Positions 25,903-34,861 of a stretch of 54,439 nt of DNA are shown in pieces (the stretch's first letter is position 1; every line of letters begins with the position of its first letter). Under the pieces are notes generated by a model, which was given only the letters and a program-made list of their open reading frames with translations, had not been told where the DNA came from and ran no database searches. Origin of the DNA: Curtobacterium sp. MCBA15_008. GTDB lineage: Bacteria; Actinomycetota; Actinomycetes; Actinomycetales; Microbacteriaceae. A program made the position numbers and the translations under genes. The stretch lies in assembly GCF_001865065.1 (NCBI RefSeq), contig NZ_MJGN01000027.1, forward strand, positions 1-54,439. The letters run 5' to 3'.

Positions 25903-27070
25903 GCTGCGGGAAGCGGACCAGCCGGTGGTGCACCGATTGCCGCGGGCGGTCGCCGTCGGGCTCGCGTCGGCGAACATCGCGACCGTTGCTCCCACGCTCG
26001 GTGCTGACGAGTACCGCGTGAGTGGTGTCCGGAAGGTCGGCGTCGTGCGGATCGCCGGGCACACGGTGTGGTTGAAGCCGAAGACGCCGGTGCGGCGGCT
26101 GTTCGCGATGCTCGGGTACGCCCGTGCCGGGAGTGCGATCTGGACCGAGGACGACTTCGGGTTCGAGGAGGACGAGGACCTCGTGCCGGCGTTGGCGCAC
26201 GCGTTCGTGCGGCAGGCCTCGCGGGCGTTGGCCGGAGGACCGCTCCGCGGGTACGTCAGGCGCGAGGACGCGCTGCCGCTCGTGCGCGGGCGGTGGCGGA
26301 TTGGCGACCAGCTGACGCGGCGGGGTGGGCAGCCGCTGCCGGTCGAGGTGTCGTTCGACGATTACGTGGAGGACATCGCCGAGAACCAGGTGCTGCTGTC
26401 CGCTGCGACACGGTTACTCCGGTTGCCGGGTGTGCCGGCCGATGTGCTCGGGGCGCTGCGGCGGATCGTGCGGGTGCTCGATGGGGTGTCGGTGATCTCG
26501 GTCGGGGCGCCGGAGCCGGTCGTCCGGCCGGATCGACGGAACGCGCGGTACTCATCGGCGTTGGCTCTGGCGTCCCTCGTGTTGTCAGGGTCGTCGGTCG
26601 AGCAACGCGCCGGGGCGGTCGTCGCGTCGGGATTCCTCGTCGACATGTGGTCGGTGTTCGAGGACTTCGTCTCGGCCGCTCTGCGCGAGGCGTTCAAGCC
26701 CTATGGGGGAGTGCTCGTGTCGCAGTACCAGTCGACGCTCGACGTCGAGGGGACGGTGAAGATCGCGCCGGACCTCGTGTGGCTCGTCGACGGGGAGGTC
26801 CGGGCGTGCATCGACGTGAAGTACAAGGTGGAAAAGCACGGGCAGTACCCGAACGCTGACCTGTACCAGATGGCGGCGTACTGCAGGAGGCTTGGGTTGG
26901 GGGATGGGCATCTCGTCTACGCGGCGGGAGAGTCAGAAGCGCGGCAGATCGAGGTGATCGACGGTCCTCTGATCAATCAGCATGCACTGGATCTCAGCCG
27001 TTCGATGGCGGCAGTAGCTCAACAGTTATCGTCGTTCGTTCGACAGGGTCTGCGTAGCGAGAGCGTTTGA
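25883..27070 (+). CDS. mcrC: McrC-like nuclease subunit
   Basis: A 395-residue partner of the McrB-like protein. The C-terminal PD-(D/E)xK nuclease core has Glu260 in MWSVFEDFV, Asp297 in IAPDLVW, and Asp311-Val-Lys313 in CIDVKYKV, so the active site looks complete. The N-terminal half has the McrC beta-rich arrangement that contacts the AAA+ ring. The GTG start lies inside the mcrB end, so the two are co-translated. Together they form a Type IV-like restriction pair. Confidence 0.85.
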   Translation: MLPSTIELREADQPVVHRLPRAVAVGLASANIATVAPTLGADEYRVSGVRKVGVVRIAGHTVWLKPKTPVRRLFAMLGYARAGSAIWTEDDFGFEEDEDLVPALAHAFVRQASRALAGGPLRGYVRREDALPLVRGRWRIGDQLTRRGGQPLPVEVSFDDYVEDIAENQVLLSAATRLLRLPGVPADVLGALRRIVRVLDGVSVISVGAPEPVVRPDRRNARYSSALALASLVLSGSSVEQRAGAVVASGFLVDMWSVFEDFVSAALREAFKPYGGVLVSQYQSTLDVEGTVKIAPDLVWLVDGEVRACIDVKYKVEKHGQYPNADLYQMAAYCRRLGLGDGHLVYAAGESEARQIEVIDGPLINQHALDLSRSMAAVAQQLSSFVRQGLRSESV

Positions 27071-27117
27071 CTGACCGACCGACCGTGCGCTCGTCTCGTT
27101 GTCGTGAGCCGCGCTGC

Positions 27118-27123
27118 TAGCGT
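27118..27123 (+). promoter_or_regulatory. -10 box of leaderless mazG-like promoter
   Basis: TAGCGT ends 6 nt before the ATG at 27130. No ribosome site is present, so the MazG-helicase pair probably has its own leaderless promoter separate from mcrBC. Confidence 0.45.
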
Positions 27124-27129
27124 CGCAGC

Positions 27130-27450
27130 ATGGCGGATGAGGGGCTGCGCGACGAGTTACGGGCTTTCGTCGACGAACGCGACTGGGGTCAGTTCCACAG
27201 TCAGGAGAACCTTTCGAAGAGTATCTCGATCGAGGCGGCGGAGCTGCTCGAGTGCTTCCAGTGGAAAGCCGAGGCCGACGAGTCGCGCGTGCGGAGCGAG
27301 CTTGCTGACGTGCTCACGTACTGCTTCCTCCTCGCGGACCGCCTCGGCACGTCGCCGGAGACCCTGATCCGCGAGAAGCTCGCGGCCACCAAGGCCAAGT
27401 ACCCGGTGGAACGATCGCGAGGGCGGAGCACGAAGTATGACCAGCTTTGA
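27130..27450 (+). CDS. MazG-like nucleotide pyrophosphohydrolase
   Basis: A 106-residue all-helical protein of the compact MazG/dCTPase (RS21-C6) type. Its metal-binding EXXE-EXXD signature is intact: Glu35-x-x-Glu38 and Glu57-x-x-Asp60, 18 residues apart. The family hydrolyses (d)NTPs to monophosphates. It overlaps the following GIY-YIG/helicase gene by 14 nt, so the two are probably made together. A nucleotide-depleting or dNTP-cleaning role beside a nuclease-helicase is an inference. Confidence 0.85.
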   Translation: MADEGLRDELRAFVDERDWGQFHSQENLSKSISIEAAELLECFQWKAEADESRVRSELADVLTYCFLLADRLGTSPETLIREKLAATKAKYPVERSRGRSTKYDQL

Positions 27451-29158
27451 CATCGAGCGGCTCCCGTTCACCCGAGACCACCTTCGGTCGTGGCAAGCGC
27501 ATGATCGTCGCTTCATCAACTGGCCAGTGGTCTACATCCTGGACGACGGGAAGCGGGTGTACGTCGGCGAGACTCTGAATACCGCCGCGCGGATGCGGCA
27601 GCATCTCGAGTCAGCCGAGCGCAAGACGTTGAAGGCGGTTCGGCTCGTCCTCGACGACACATTCAACAAGTCAGTATGCCTCGACCTCGAGTCGCAGCTC
27701 ATCGCCTTGCTCGCGGCGGACGAGAAGTTCACTGTTCTGAATAGCAACAAGGGCATCGTCGATGCCGATTACTTCGATCGGCCAAGGTACCGCGACACCT
27801 TCAAACAAATATTCGATGCACTCCGCGAGCAGCAGGTATTTACTCGCAGCCTGCCCGAGATCGAGAACCGCGATCTCTTCAAGCTCTCACCCTTCAAGGC
27901 CTTGAACCGTGACCAGGCGATCGCGATGGAGGACATCCTCGAGGGCCTGTTCGACGACTGGAACGCCGAGGCAGCGACTCCGATCACCGTGCAAGGGGAT
28001 CCCGGCACCGGCAAGACTATCGTCGCCGTCTACTTACTCAAGCTCCTCCGAGACCTCGCACAGGGCAAGGGGCTTGACGATCTCGAGAGCGACGCGCTCT
28101 TCTCCGACTTCTTCACCGAAGACAACCACCGTCTTCTCGATGGCTCGCGGCTCGGCCTCGTCGTTCCGCAGCGGGCGTTGCGGGCATCCCTCAAGCGCGT
28201 GTTCGCAAAGACGCCCGGTCTCGACAAGACGATGGTGCTGACTCCGTTCGAAGTCGGGAAGAGCGATGAGTGCTGGGACCTGCTGGTTGTCGATGAGTCT
28301 CATCGCCTCAACCACCGCGCGAACCAAGCGTCCGGGATGCAGAACAAGAGCTTCGGGGAGATCAACGAGAAGTTGTTCGGCGCCGACGCCGATCACCTGA
28401 CACAAGTGGACTGGATCCGGAAGCAGAGCCGGCACCAGATCTTCCTGATCGATTCGCATCAGAGCGTGCGTCCCGCCGACCTTCCGCAAGCGACGCAGAA
28501 GGCGCTCATCGATGAGAGTGAAGCCGCGGATCGCCGCTACCGACTCTTCACGCAGATGCGCGTGCAGGGTGGGGCGGACTACGTGTCCTTCGCACGAGCG
28601 CTCCTGGGCGACAAACCGCGCGAGCGTGAGGACTTCGGCACCTACGATGTGCGGTTCTTCGACGACCTCGGCGAGATGCACGACGCAATCCGAGCCCGCG
28701 ACGCTCAAGTCGGGCTCTCCCGTCTCGTTGCCGGGTACGCCTGGGAATGGAGAAGCAAGAACGACTCGGCCGCGATCGACATCGAAATCGACGGTCGCAA
28801 GCTGCAGTGGAACCAGACCCAGACCGACTGGATCACCTCACCGGGGGCGGTGGAGCAGGTCGGATCGATCCACACCGTGCAGGGGTATGACCTCAACTAC
28901 GCGGGCGTCGTCATCGGGCCGGACGTGCGGTTCGAGCAAGAGACGCAGCGTGTTGTCTTCAACCGATCGAACTACTTCGACAAGAAGGGTATGGAGAACA
29001 ACCCGAGGCTCGGGATCGAGTACTCGGATGAGGACGTCCTCCGCTTCGTGACGAACGTGTACGCGGTCCTGATGACGCGCGGGGTACTCGGCACCTACCT
29101 GTACGTGGTCGACCCGGCGCTGCGGGAGCACTTGCGCGCGATCATCCAGGCGCGCTGA
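27437..29158 (+). CDS. GIY-YIG nuclease fused to DUF2075 helicase
   Basis: A 573-residue two-domain protein. Residues 28-105 form a GIY-YIG nuclease with VVYIL (Tyr33), YVGET (Tyr42), Arg in AARMRQHL, metal-binding Glu85 in DLESQL and Asn in LNSNKG. From about 155 a DUF2075-type superfamily 1 helicase follows: Walker A GDPGTGKT (187-194), Walker B LLVVDESHR (282-290), and late motif SIHTVQGYDLNYAGVVIGPD. It likely cuts and unwinds DNA or RNA. The gene overlaps a MazG-like gene and follows mcrBC, which points to defence. Target is unknown. Confidence 0.85.
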   Translation: MTSFDIERLPFTRDHLRSWQAHDRRFINWPVVYILDDGKRVYVGETLNTAARMRQHLESAERKTLKAVRLVLDDTFNKSVCLDLESQLIALLAADEKFTVLNSNKGIVDADYFDRPRYRDTFKQIFDALREQQVFTRSLPEIENRDLFKLSPFKALNRDQAIAMEDILEGLFDDWNAEAATPITVQGDPGTGKTIVAVYLLKLLRDLAQGKGLDDLESDALFSDFFTEDNHRLLDGSRLGLVVPQRALRASLKRVFAKTPGLDKTMVLTPFEVGKSDECWDLLVVDESHRLNHRANQASGMQNKSFGEINEKLFGADADHLTQVDWIRKQSRHQIFLIDSHQSVRPADLPQATQKALIDESEAADRRYRLFTQMRVQGGADYVSFARALLGDKPREREDFGTYDVRFFDDLGEMHDAIRARDAQVGLSRLVAGYAWEWRSKNDSAAIDIEIDGRKLQWNQTQTDWITSPGAVEQVGSIHTVQGYDLNYAGVVIGPDVRFEQETQRVVFNRSNYFDKKGMENNPRLGIEYSDEDVLRFVTNVYAVLMTRGVLGTYLYVVDPALREHLRAIIQAR

Positions 29159-29181
29159 GCCGTCCCCGAGTAACGGCCCTG

Positions 29182-29425
29182 ATTCCCGCTCGTCTCACGC
29201 GAAATCGTGCTTGGGCTGCTGCAGACCTTGTACGCGCCGCGGCTCACCGCCGTCCTCGAAGGGAGCGGCACGTCCGTCGTAGCCGGTGTGACTTCGCTGT
29301 TGAACCGGAGGATGGACGAGCCGTGATCGATGTCGCCGCTCGCGGAGACGCTGCGGGGTTGAGCACGCCCGTCTTGTTCGCCTGGTTCATGGAGGCGACC
29401 GGGGATGAAGCCGACGCAGTCGGGG
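29182..29425 (+). pseudogene. Remnant of AraC-family regulator gene
   Basis: This stretch aligns with the 17229-18173 regulator from LVSREIVL (nt about 17749) to the first helix-turn-helix (nt about 17975), with matching runs such as CTGCTGCAGACC and GGAGGCGACCGG. Stops and frame changes break it (TGA at about 29325). The rest of the gene is missing: sequence homologous to the oxidoreductase begins about 23 nt later. It is a deletion-bearing copy of the AraC-oxidoreductase pair. Confidence 0.75.
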
Positions 29426-29447
29426 GAGGCACGGCAGGAATGGTCGC

Positions 29448-30250
29448 GCACGGGGGTGCGTGCCGGGCAGCGGGACAGCTCGCAGGCCTCACCGCCGTAC
29501 GTGCCGGGGATGGACGCCGCTGGCGTCATCGACGAGGTCGGGCCCGACGTCACCGGGTGGCAGGTCGGCGACGAGGTCATGGCGATGGCGTTGCCGCTCA
29601 GCGCCCACGGTGGCGCCTACGTGCAGGAGCTCGTCGCGCCGGTGGGGTCGTACACGCGGATCCCTCGCGGGACGTCGATCGAGGCTGCGGCGACCGTGCC
29701 GATGAACGGGCTGACGGAGTTGCAGATCCTGTCGCACGCCTCGCTCGCGCCGGGGCAGACGCTCGCCGTGACCGGGGCCGCTGGGCTGCTCGGGAACTAC
29801 GTGGTGCAGCTGGCGAAGGCCGCCGGGCTGACCGTGATCGCGGATGCTGCTCCGGCGGACGAAGCACTCGTCCGGTCGCTCGGGCCGGACCACGTGGTGC
29901 CGCGAGGTGCTTCCTTCGCCTCCGCTGTTCGTGAGCTCGTGCCGGACGGGGTCGACGCGCTCGCCGATGCTGCCGTGCAGCGCGACGAGGTCGTCGACGC
30001 CGTTCGGGACGGGGGAGTCTTCTTCGACGTGCGTGGGTGGCAAGGCAACGGGGCTCGTGGCATCGAATTCGTGCAGGTGATGGTGTTCTCCGAGTACCGG
30101 TCGTTCGACAAGCTCGAGCAGCTGCGGCACGCGGTGGAGAGCGGGACGTTGACGCCGCGGGTGGCCGAGGTATTGCCGGCTGCGCGGGCTGTGGAGGCAC
30201 ATGAGCGGTTGGAGGCCGGGGGGACGCGGGGGCGGTTCGTGTTGACTTGG
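29448..30250 (+). pseudogene. 5'-truncated copy of quinone-oxidoreductase-like gene
   Basis: From TGVRAGQRDSSQ (29450) to RFVLTW (30250) it matches 18429-19229 of the intact gene with no insertion or deletion (267 codons) and high identity. The first about 43 codons are lost, and the stop after LTW is now CGA. The frame therefore runs on antisense into the EcsC-like copy. NTG-initiated frames upstream join it to AraC debris. The GroES-like start of the fold is absent, so I do not expect an active enzyme. Confidence 0.8.
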
Positions 30251-30271
30251 CGAGTTGATGACGTGGTGATG

Positions 30272-30311
30272 GACGGGAGGCGCGGTGCCGGTTGGTGCCG
30301 TGCCTTCCGTC
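30272..30311. repeat. Repeat family A, degenerate inverted pair
   Basis: GACGGGAGGCGCGG (30272-30285) and CCGTGCCTTCCGTC (30298-30311) can pair around a 12-nt loop with a few mismatches. The spacing is the same as in the intact pairs, but the core CTGGAGG has mutated on both arms, in a complementary fashion in part. Confidence 0.55.
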
Positions 30312-30364
30312 CGTCAGTCGGCCGCTGCTACTGCTCGACTTTTGTCGGGAGACCCTTCAAGGGC

Positions 30365-31574
30365 TCACTCGCCTGGAGTCGAGGACTTCCGCGAGCGGAA
30401 GAGGCCAACGACCTTGCCGCCCACCGCATCAGCAGCTCCGGCCACCCGGCCGCCGACCTGCTTGGCCGCAGTGAGCGCCTGCGCTTCGTCGGGCACCCCG
30501 TCGCCGTCCAGATCGACTCGCCGGAAGACCCGCGTAGCGGTGCTCGCGGCACCAGAAACACCCGTACCGACTGCTCCAGCAGCCCCACTCACCCAACTAC
30601 CGGTCGACCGCGCAGCATCTTCCAACGCTGCCAGAGCACGGCTCTCGGAAGCCGCATCTTCGGAGTCCGTATCAGCTGAGATCGTGAGGTGTTCTGGGAA
30701 CGTCTCCGGCGCTTCGGGGAAAGCGGTGCGGGATGACTTCACGACGTCGCGGCCGAACACGACGGGCTGCTCCGCCCGTCACCGCGCCGACGCCATACTC
30801 GACGGTTGCGCGCTGCTTGCCGGTCATCCCCTCGCGGATCGGGTCGAGCTCGCCGGTCTGGATCGTGCGGACGAGGCTCTGGGCGGCGCCACCCGGCAAC
30901 GCGTTGGACAGCGTCGAGGCCCAGTGGGACCAATCGTCCCGGCCAGCAGCGATTGCCTGACCTGTACTTACGGTGCCGCCAGCCGAAACCTCGGCGACGT
31001 CGTTCGCCATCGCGGCGATCTGCAGCTGGCTCACCCGCTCATTCGTGAGGCCGAGGATCAGTGCCTGCGCCTGGTCATTGTCGAGGTCCATGTCGTGGAG
31101 GTCGGCAAGCGCGAGACCGAAGACTGCCGTGATCTCGAACTGCAGCTGCAGGTCTCCGGCAGGAAGTAGTCGTGCCGCTGCGCCCCGAGCGCCGGTCTGA
31201 GCGGCGTTCTTTGCGAGGTTCTTGGCGGCCACCTTCATGGCGCCCTTCGTGCCGGCCTTCGCTGCTTGCGCGCCCGCGCTCTTCGCGCCGGCGACGGCCG
31301 GGCCGGCAACAGGAATCGAGGCGATGCGGATGTCCGCTGCGATCGATCCCACCGTGATCGCGGCCCCTGCCGTCGTGAGTGACGTCGTGTAGTGGCGTTC
31401 GAGCATCTGGACGATGTCTGCGGGAGTGGCCGAAGGGTTTCGACGGCGGAGCCACTTCACGTACTGCCGGGCGAGGGCACGACGGCCGGTCACGGCCTTC
31501 GCGATGTTCCGAGTCACGCCTTCCTCGGGGACCTCGGCTTCGAGGGTCACGTCGGCAGCGTCGGGTTCGGTCAT
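30365..31574 (-). pseudogene. Frameshifted EcsC-family paralogue
   Basis: The N-terminal frame starts at ATG 31574 (MTEPDAADVTLEAEVPEE, GAGGA upstream). It follows the 22330-23529 protein closely through EYGVGAVTGGAAR. Near 30759-30764 it leaves the homologous frame; the correct sequence (VFGRDVVKSSRTAFPEAPE) continues in another frame to 30365 and ends in GLFRSRKSSTPGE. A loss of 2 nt or gain of 1 nt explains it. The rest is intact, so this is either a recent pseudogene or a sequencing error. Both halves keep the Gly/Ala membrane stretch and DLDGDGVPDE. Confidence 0.75.
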
Positions 31575-31794
31575 CTTCAGTTGTCCTCTTGCGTGAGCCG
31601 CGCTCGGGTACGCGGTGTTGGTCGACATCGTCGCATGAACCGCGGACGTCGCGATACGCCGTGGTGACGGCTCACGCTGTGAGGACGCGAGCCGCGGCGC
31701 CCTTTGAAGAAACAGGGCGACCGAAGCAGGCGAGGTGCCACTCTCGATTTCTGACTGTGTTGACCTGGCACGGGTGGGGCGGAACGCTGCGGAT

Positions 31795-32445
31795 CTTGAC
31801 TCAAGGTCAGTCCGCCGCCCTCCACTTGCGTCGCCAGGTACATGCGGGCATCGCGACGAAACATGGTCTGCTTGTCGACCGGCCGATCATCGAGGCTAGC
31901 TGCTTCCCACAGCCCGCCGGCGGGGACCATGTCGCCGCGCGTGTTTGGATCAGTTCCCGGTCCTTGAGGCGCTGTTCCTCGCGAGCAAGCTTTCACGCGC
32001 ACGAAGGAGAACGCTGTCCACGACAACTCCGAACGCGCTGCTGATTCCGGGTCGTCCGCTGGTGACGCCGCGACCCCCGAGCCATTCGAGGTCTCGGCTC
32101 CCAGGGCATCGAGCGGGAGCGTGTAGGTCCGGTCGAGCTGTGGCCGGCTAAGAAGGCACAGGCTGCGCAGGTAGCGGTGGGTCGCCGCAGGATCTGAGGG
32201 GCGCGCACACGGGGCTCGTCCCGGCGGCCGACGATGACTTCTAGGGGCATCGCGACTAGTGCGTCGGACATCGCGATCTCCGCGGTGCGCTCTGGGGAGC
32301 TGCGCGAAGCGACCGAGTGCGAGGCCAGCGCGAGCAGCCCGGACGTCAACTCCGCCGGACGGTGGAGGCCGTCGCCCTCCGGGAATCGGGGTCGCTCGAC
32401 CGAGAGGCCAAGATCAGCCGGCGGCGATCGAGCGCGTGTCGAGGG
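31795..32445 (-). pseudogene. Decayed copy of the 222-residue hypothetical gene
   Basis: Pieces in at least two frames match the protein at 19240-19908. ERTAEIAMSDALVAMPLEVI parallels GRSAQIAISDALTAMPLDVI, and VPAGGLWEAASLDDRPVD with YLATQVEGGGLTL parallels its C-terminus. Frameshifts and stops separate them. It is the last piece of the duplicated AraC-oxidoreductase-EcsC-unknown set. Confidence 0.7.
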
Positions 32446-32848
32446 AGGTTCTATGACTACTCGCTCGAACCAGCCGCTCGGCGGGGGAAAACACGTTTCA
32501 TCGATCGGCACCGCCGGAGGGTGGCATGGACAGGTACGGGTCCGAGGTCTTCGGGGGCCTCACGTCCGAGGACATGGTGCTTGACCGTCGCTCCCTCCCG
32601 TTCGCGTATTCGAACTTCCGAAGACGGATAGCCATCGACGGTCGACCACCTTGTCCGGACGTTGAGGCGCGCTACGGCCCCGCCGGACCGGCTGGCGCGT
32701 TCGGAGACACGGATGGAGGGTCCCGAACAACTCCTCGCGTCCCGAGTCCTATCGATAATTCGACATCGGGCCGCGCACCATCATGACCTGGAAGTGCGCT
32801 GCTAGAGTCGGTGCCCAGGACAACTGACGGTAGGACTGTGGGGCGTAC
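32446..32848. other. Gene-free junction before low-G+C block
   Basis: I see no supportable gene here. Only short open frames exist, none with family features. Base composition drops towards its right end. The neighbouring accessory block starts at 32849, so this is where an insertion boundary would be expected; no att repeat or integrase was found. Confidence 0.4.
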
Positions 32849-33943
32849 GTGGAACTATTAGATGACAAGCTCGTTACGCGAGATCTCTTGTTGGACCCGG
32901 AGAATCCAAGACTCCCGGAAGACCTGGTCGGCAAGAGCCAGTCCGCGATGCTTGAGTATCTCGTCGAGAACGACGTACTCGAGGAGATTGCAGAGTCGAT
33001 CTTTCTGAACGGCTTCTTCCCGAACGAGCCGTTGATTGTCCTCCCACCCGACGAGCGGGGTGCCCGCATTGTGGTCGAAGGCAATCGACGACTGGCGACG
33101 CTTCAAATTATTCTGCAGTCTCCGGATGCGCAGGAAGTAGGTGCGAAGTTTGATCTCGACTTCAGCCCGACTCAACTCGCGGCGCTCGAGGAAGTCCCGG
33201 CGTACGAAGTCGCTAATCGACGGGAGTTGGCTTCCTATCTCGGATTCCGGCACATCAACGGTATCCGCACTTGGGGTGCTAGCGAGAAAGCTAGATACGT
33301 CTCGCAGCAGATCCGGGATGCCGAGAAGCTCGGCGAAGACGATCCGTTCTATGTAGTCGGGCGCATGGTGGGCGGTAATGCCCGCGGAACGAGAACCAAC
33401 TACGTTGGGTATCAGCTCTTGAAGAGCGCGGAGCAAGAAATAGACAATCCGCGTAGTGTCGACTACATTTTCCGCCATCGATTCGCCGTGTGGTTAAGAG
33501 TGCTTAATGCCAAGGGTGCTTCGGACCTCCTTCGTATTGATAGGGAAGCAAGGTCGCTTTCCGAGGTCGACCGCAGCATCAAAAGTGCAGATTATGAGAT
33601 CGTTTCAGAAGTTATCTCGGATCTCTCTCCGGGTGAGGGTGGTACCCCGCCTCTGCTGGCCGACAGTCGCGATGCCGTCGACTACGTATCGATTCTCGCG
33701 GACAGCCAAGCGCGACGACTACTCCGCGATACCCGCAACCTAACGCTGGCGAAGTCGATTCTGAACGACGAATCCTTGGTTCAGCGCGCAAAGGAACTAC
33801 TCTCCCAAGTCGAGGCACTGCAGGAGCAGAATAAGGATCGAGACACGTTCACCAGCGAGGAATTCGGAGCCGTCAGGAGCCTCCATTCCGCCGCTCGTGT
33901 GTTGTTGGCAATGGTGCAAATATCTGCCCCCGAAGAGGCCTGA
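32849..33943 (+). CDS. ParB/Srx-like domain protein
   Basis: A 364-residue protein with an N-terminal ParB-like nuclease/CTPase-type domain: LLLDPENPRLP (13-23), IAESIFLNGFFPNEPLIVL, and the diagnostic VVEGNRRLATL (75-85). The rest is helical with a coiled-coil-like end (AKELLSQVEALQEQNKD). In accessory regions this domain (as in DndB/DUF262-like or plasmid proteins) is often tied to DNA modification or restriction. Codon use is less G+C-biased than the flanks. The next gene starts 3 nt after its stop. GTG 32849 lacks a clear ribosome site. Confidence 0.65.
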   Translation: MELLDDKLVTRDLLLDPENPRLPEDLVGKSQSAMLEYLVENDVLEEIAESIFLNGFFPNEPLIVLPPDERGARIVVEGNRRLATLQIILQSPDAQEVGAKFDLDFSPTQLAALEEVPAYEVANRRELASYLGFRHINGIRTWGASEKARYVSQQIRDAEKLGEDDPFYVVGRMVGGNARGTRTNYVGYQLLKSAEQEIDNPRSVDYIFRHRFAVWLRVLNAKGASDLLRIDREARSLSEVDRSIKSADYEIVSEVISDLSPGEGGTPPLLADSRDAVDYVSILADSQARRLLRDTRNLTLAKSILNDESLVQRAKELLSQVEALQEQNKDRDTFTSEEFGAVRSLHSAARVLLAMVQISAPEEA

Positions 33944-33946
33944 GTA

Positions 33947-34861
33947 ATGCGTTCGGGGGTTCTAGGCCTGGATATCGACGCCTATGGGGCGGAAGGGCAA
34001 GCCGCGGCGCTGGCGGATTTCATGGAGGCGGCGGCTCTGCGTAGGCAGTCCGTCACTTTTTCCGGTCTGGAAGAAGCAATTAAGGACCACGGCTGGGGCG
34101 AGATCGACAACGGTCTCTTCATCACGGGTGACGAGCAGATGGATCGCGCGATGCAATGGCCGGACCGAGTGCGATCGTTGATTATGCAGCGCGCAAGCAT
34201 CCTCGGCGCGAATTATCCGTTCCGAATCAGAGCGAATGCATTGCAGCTCAAAGCGCGGCACACCCGCAAGCATTCCAGCTACGAACGTCTCTTAATTCTT
34301 ACCATCGCGCATTCGTGGGGCTATTCGGGAAAGCCGCGACCCGACGTATTATTCGAGAGGTTAGTAGTTGGGGCGTTGAAAAACGCCGGCTTTAGGTCCG
34401 CAGGGATTGGAACAGGGACCCGAGCGTCGAAGCGTTTCGAGAACGCCTTGGCAGAGGCGGGCAGACAGGTTGGTATATCGACGATGTCGTCGCCTAGTCC
34501 AGTGAGGCGTTCGGCGAAGGATGAGAAAGTAGACGTTTTGTCCGTCGTAAACTGGCGCGATCCGCGGCCCGGTCGCATTTCGCTTATCACTCAAGCTACC
34601 GTTGGCAAGTCGGGTTCCTGGATGAGAAAGCTGAAGGAACCCGAGCCTCCGAAGTGGAAAAACTATCTGCTGGAAAAAATGGCACCGTTGAGCGCACTCG
34701 CAGTTCCCCATCACGTTGATGATCGCCATCTGACTGACCTGCTCGCGGTCGAGCGCGGAACAGTTCTGGATCGGCTAAGGCTTGCACCTCTTCTCGGCGA
34801 AGTTGTCGATGGAGAACCGGACATGCGTGCGTGGTTCGACCGACTGGATATCGAGTTATGA
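33947..34861 (+). CDS. Putative PD-(D/E)xK-like nuclease
   Basis: A 304-residue protein, not assigned to a named family. From about residue 133 it shows a nuclease-like order: helix with Glu137 (VLFERLVVGAL), then DEKVDVLSVV with Asp196, then ISLITQATVGK with Gln216 where E-x-K is usual. Mrr-type enzymes also use Gln there, but the Lys two residues on is Thr here, so activity is uncertain. The N-terminal 130 residues are helical. It is coupled to both neighbours: 3 nt after the ParB-like gene, and an ATGA overlap with the next. Confidence 0.5.
   Translation: MRSGVLGLDIDAYGAEGQAAALADFMEAAALRRQSVTFSGLEEAIKDHGWGEIDNGLFITGDEQMDRAMQWPDRVRSLIMQRASILGANYPFRIRANALQLKARHTRKHSSYERLLILTIAHSWGYSGKPRPDVLFERLVVGALKNAGFRSAGIGTGTRASKRFENALAEAGRQVGISTMSSPSPVRRSAKDEKVDVLSVVNWRDPRPGRISLITQATVGKSGSWMRKLKEPEPPKWKNYLLEKMAPLSALAVPHHVDDRHLTDLLAVERGTVLDRLRLAPLLGEVVDGEPDMRAWFDRLDIEL

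Noticed and set aside
29405..30679. A 424-codon frame covering the second oxidoreductase copy as an intact gene
   Set aside because: The first about 43 family residues are missing, the natural stop is lost, and the last 140 codons are antisense of the EcsC copy.
32526..32786. An 86-codon open frame before the ParB-like gene
   Set aside because: No ribosome site, no family features, and it lies in decayed sequence.
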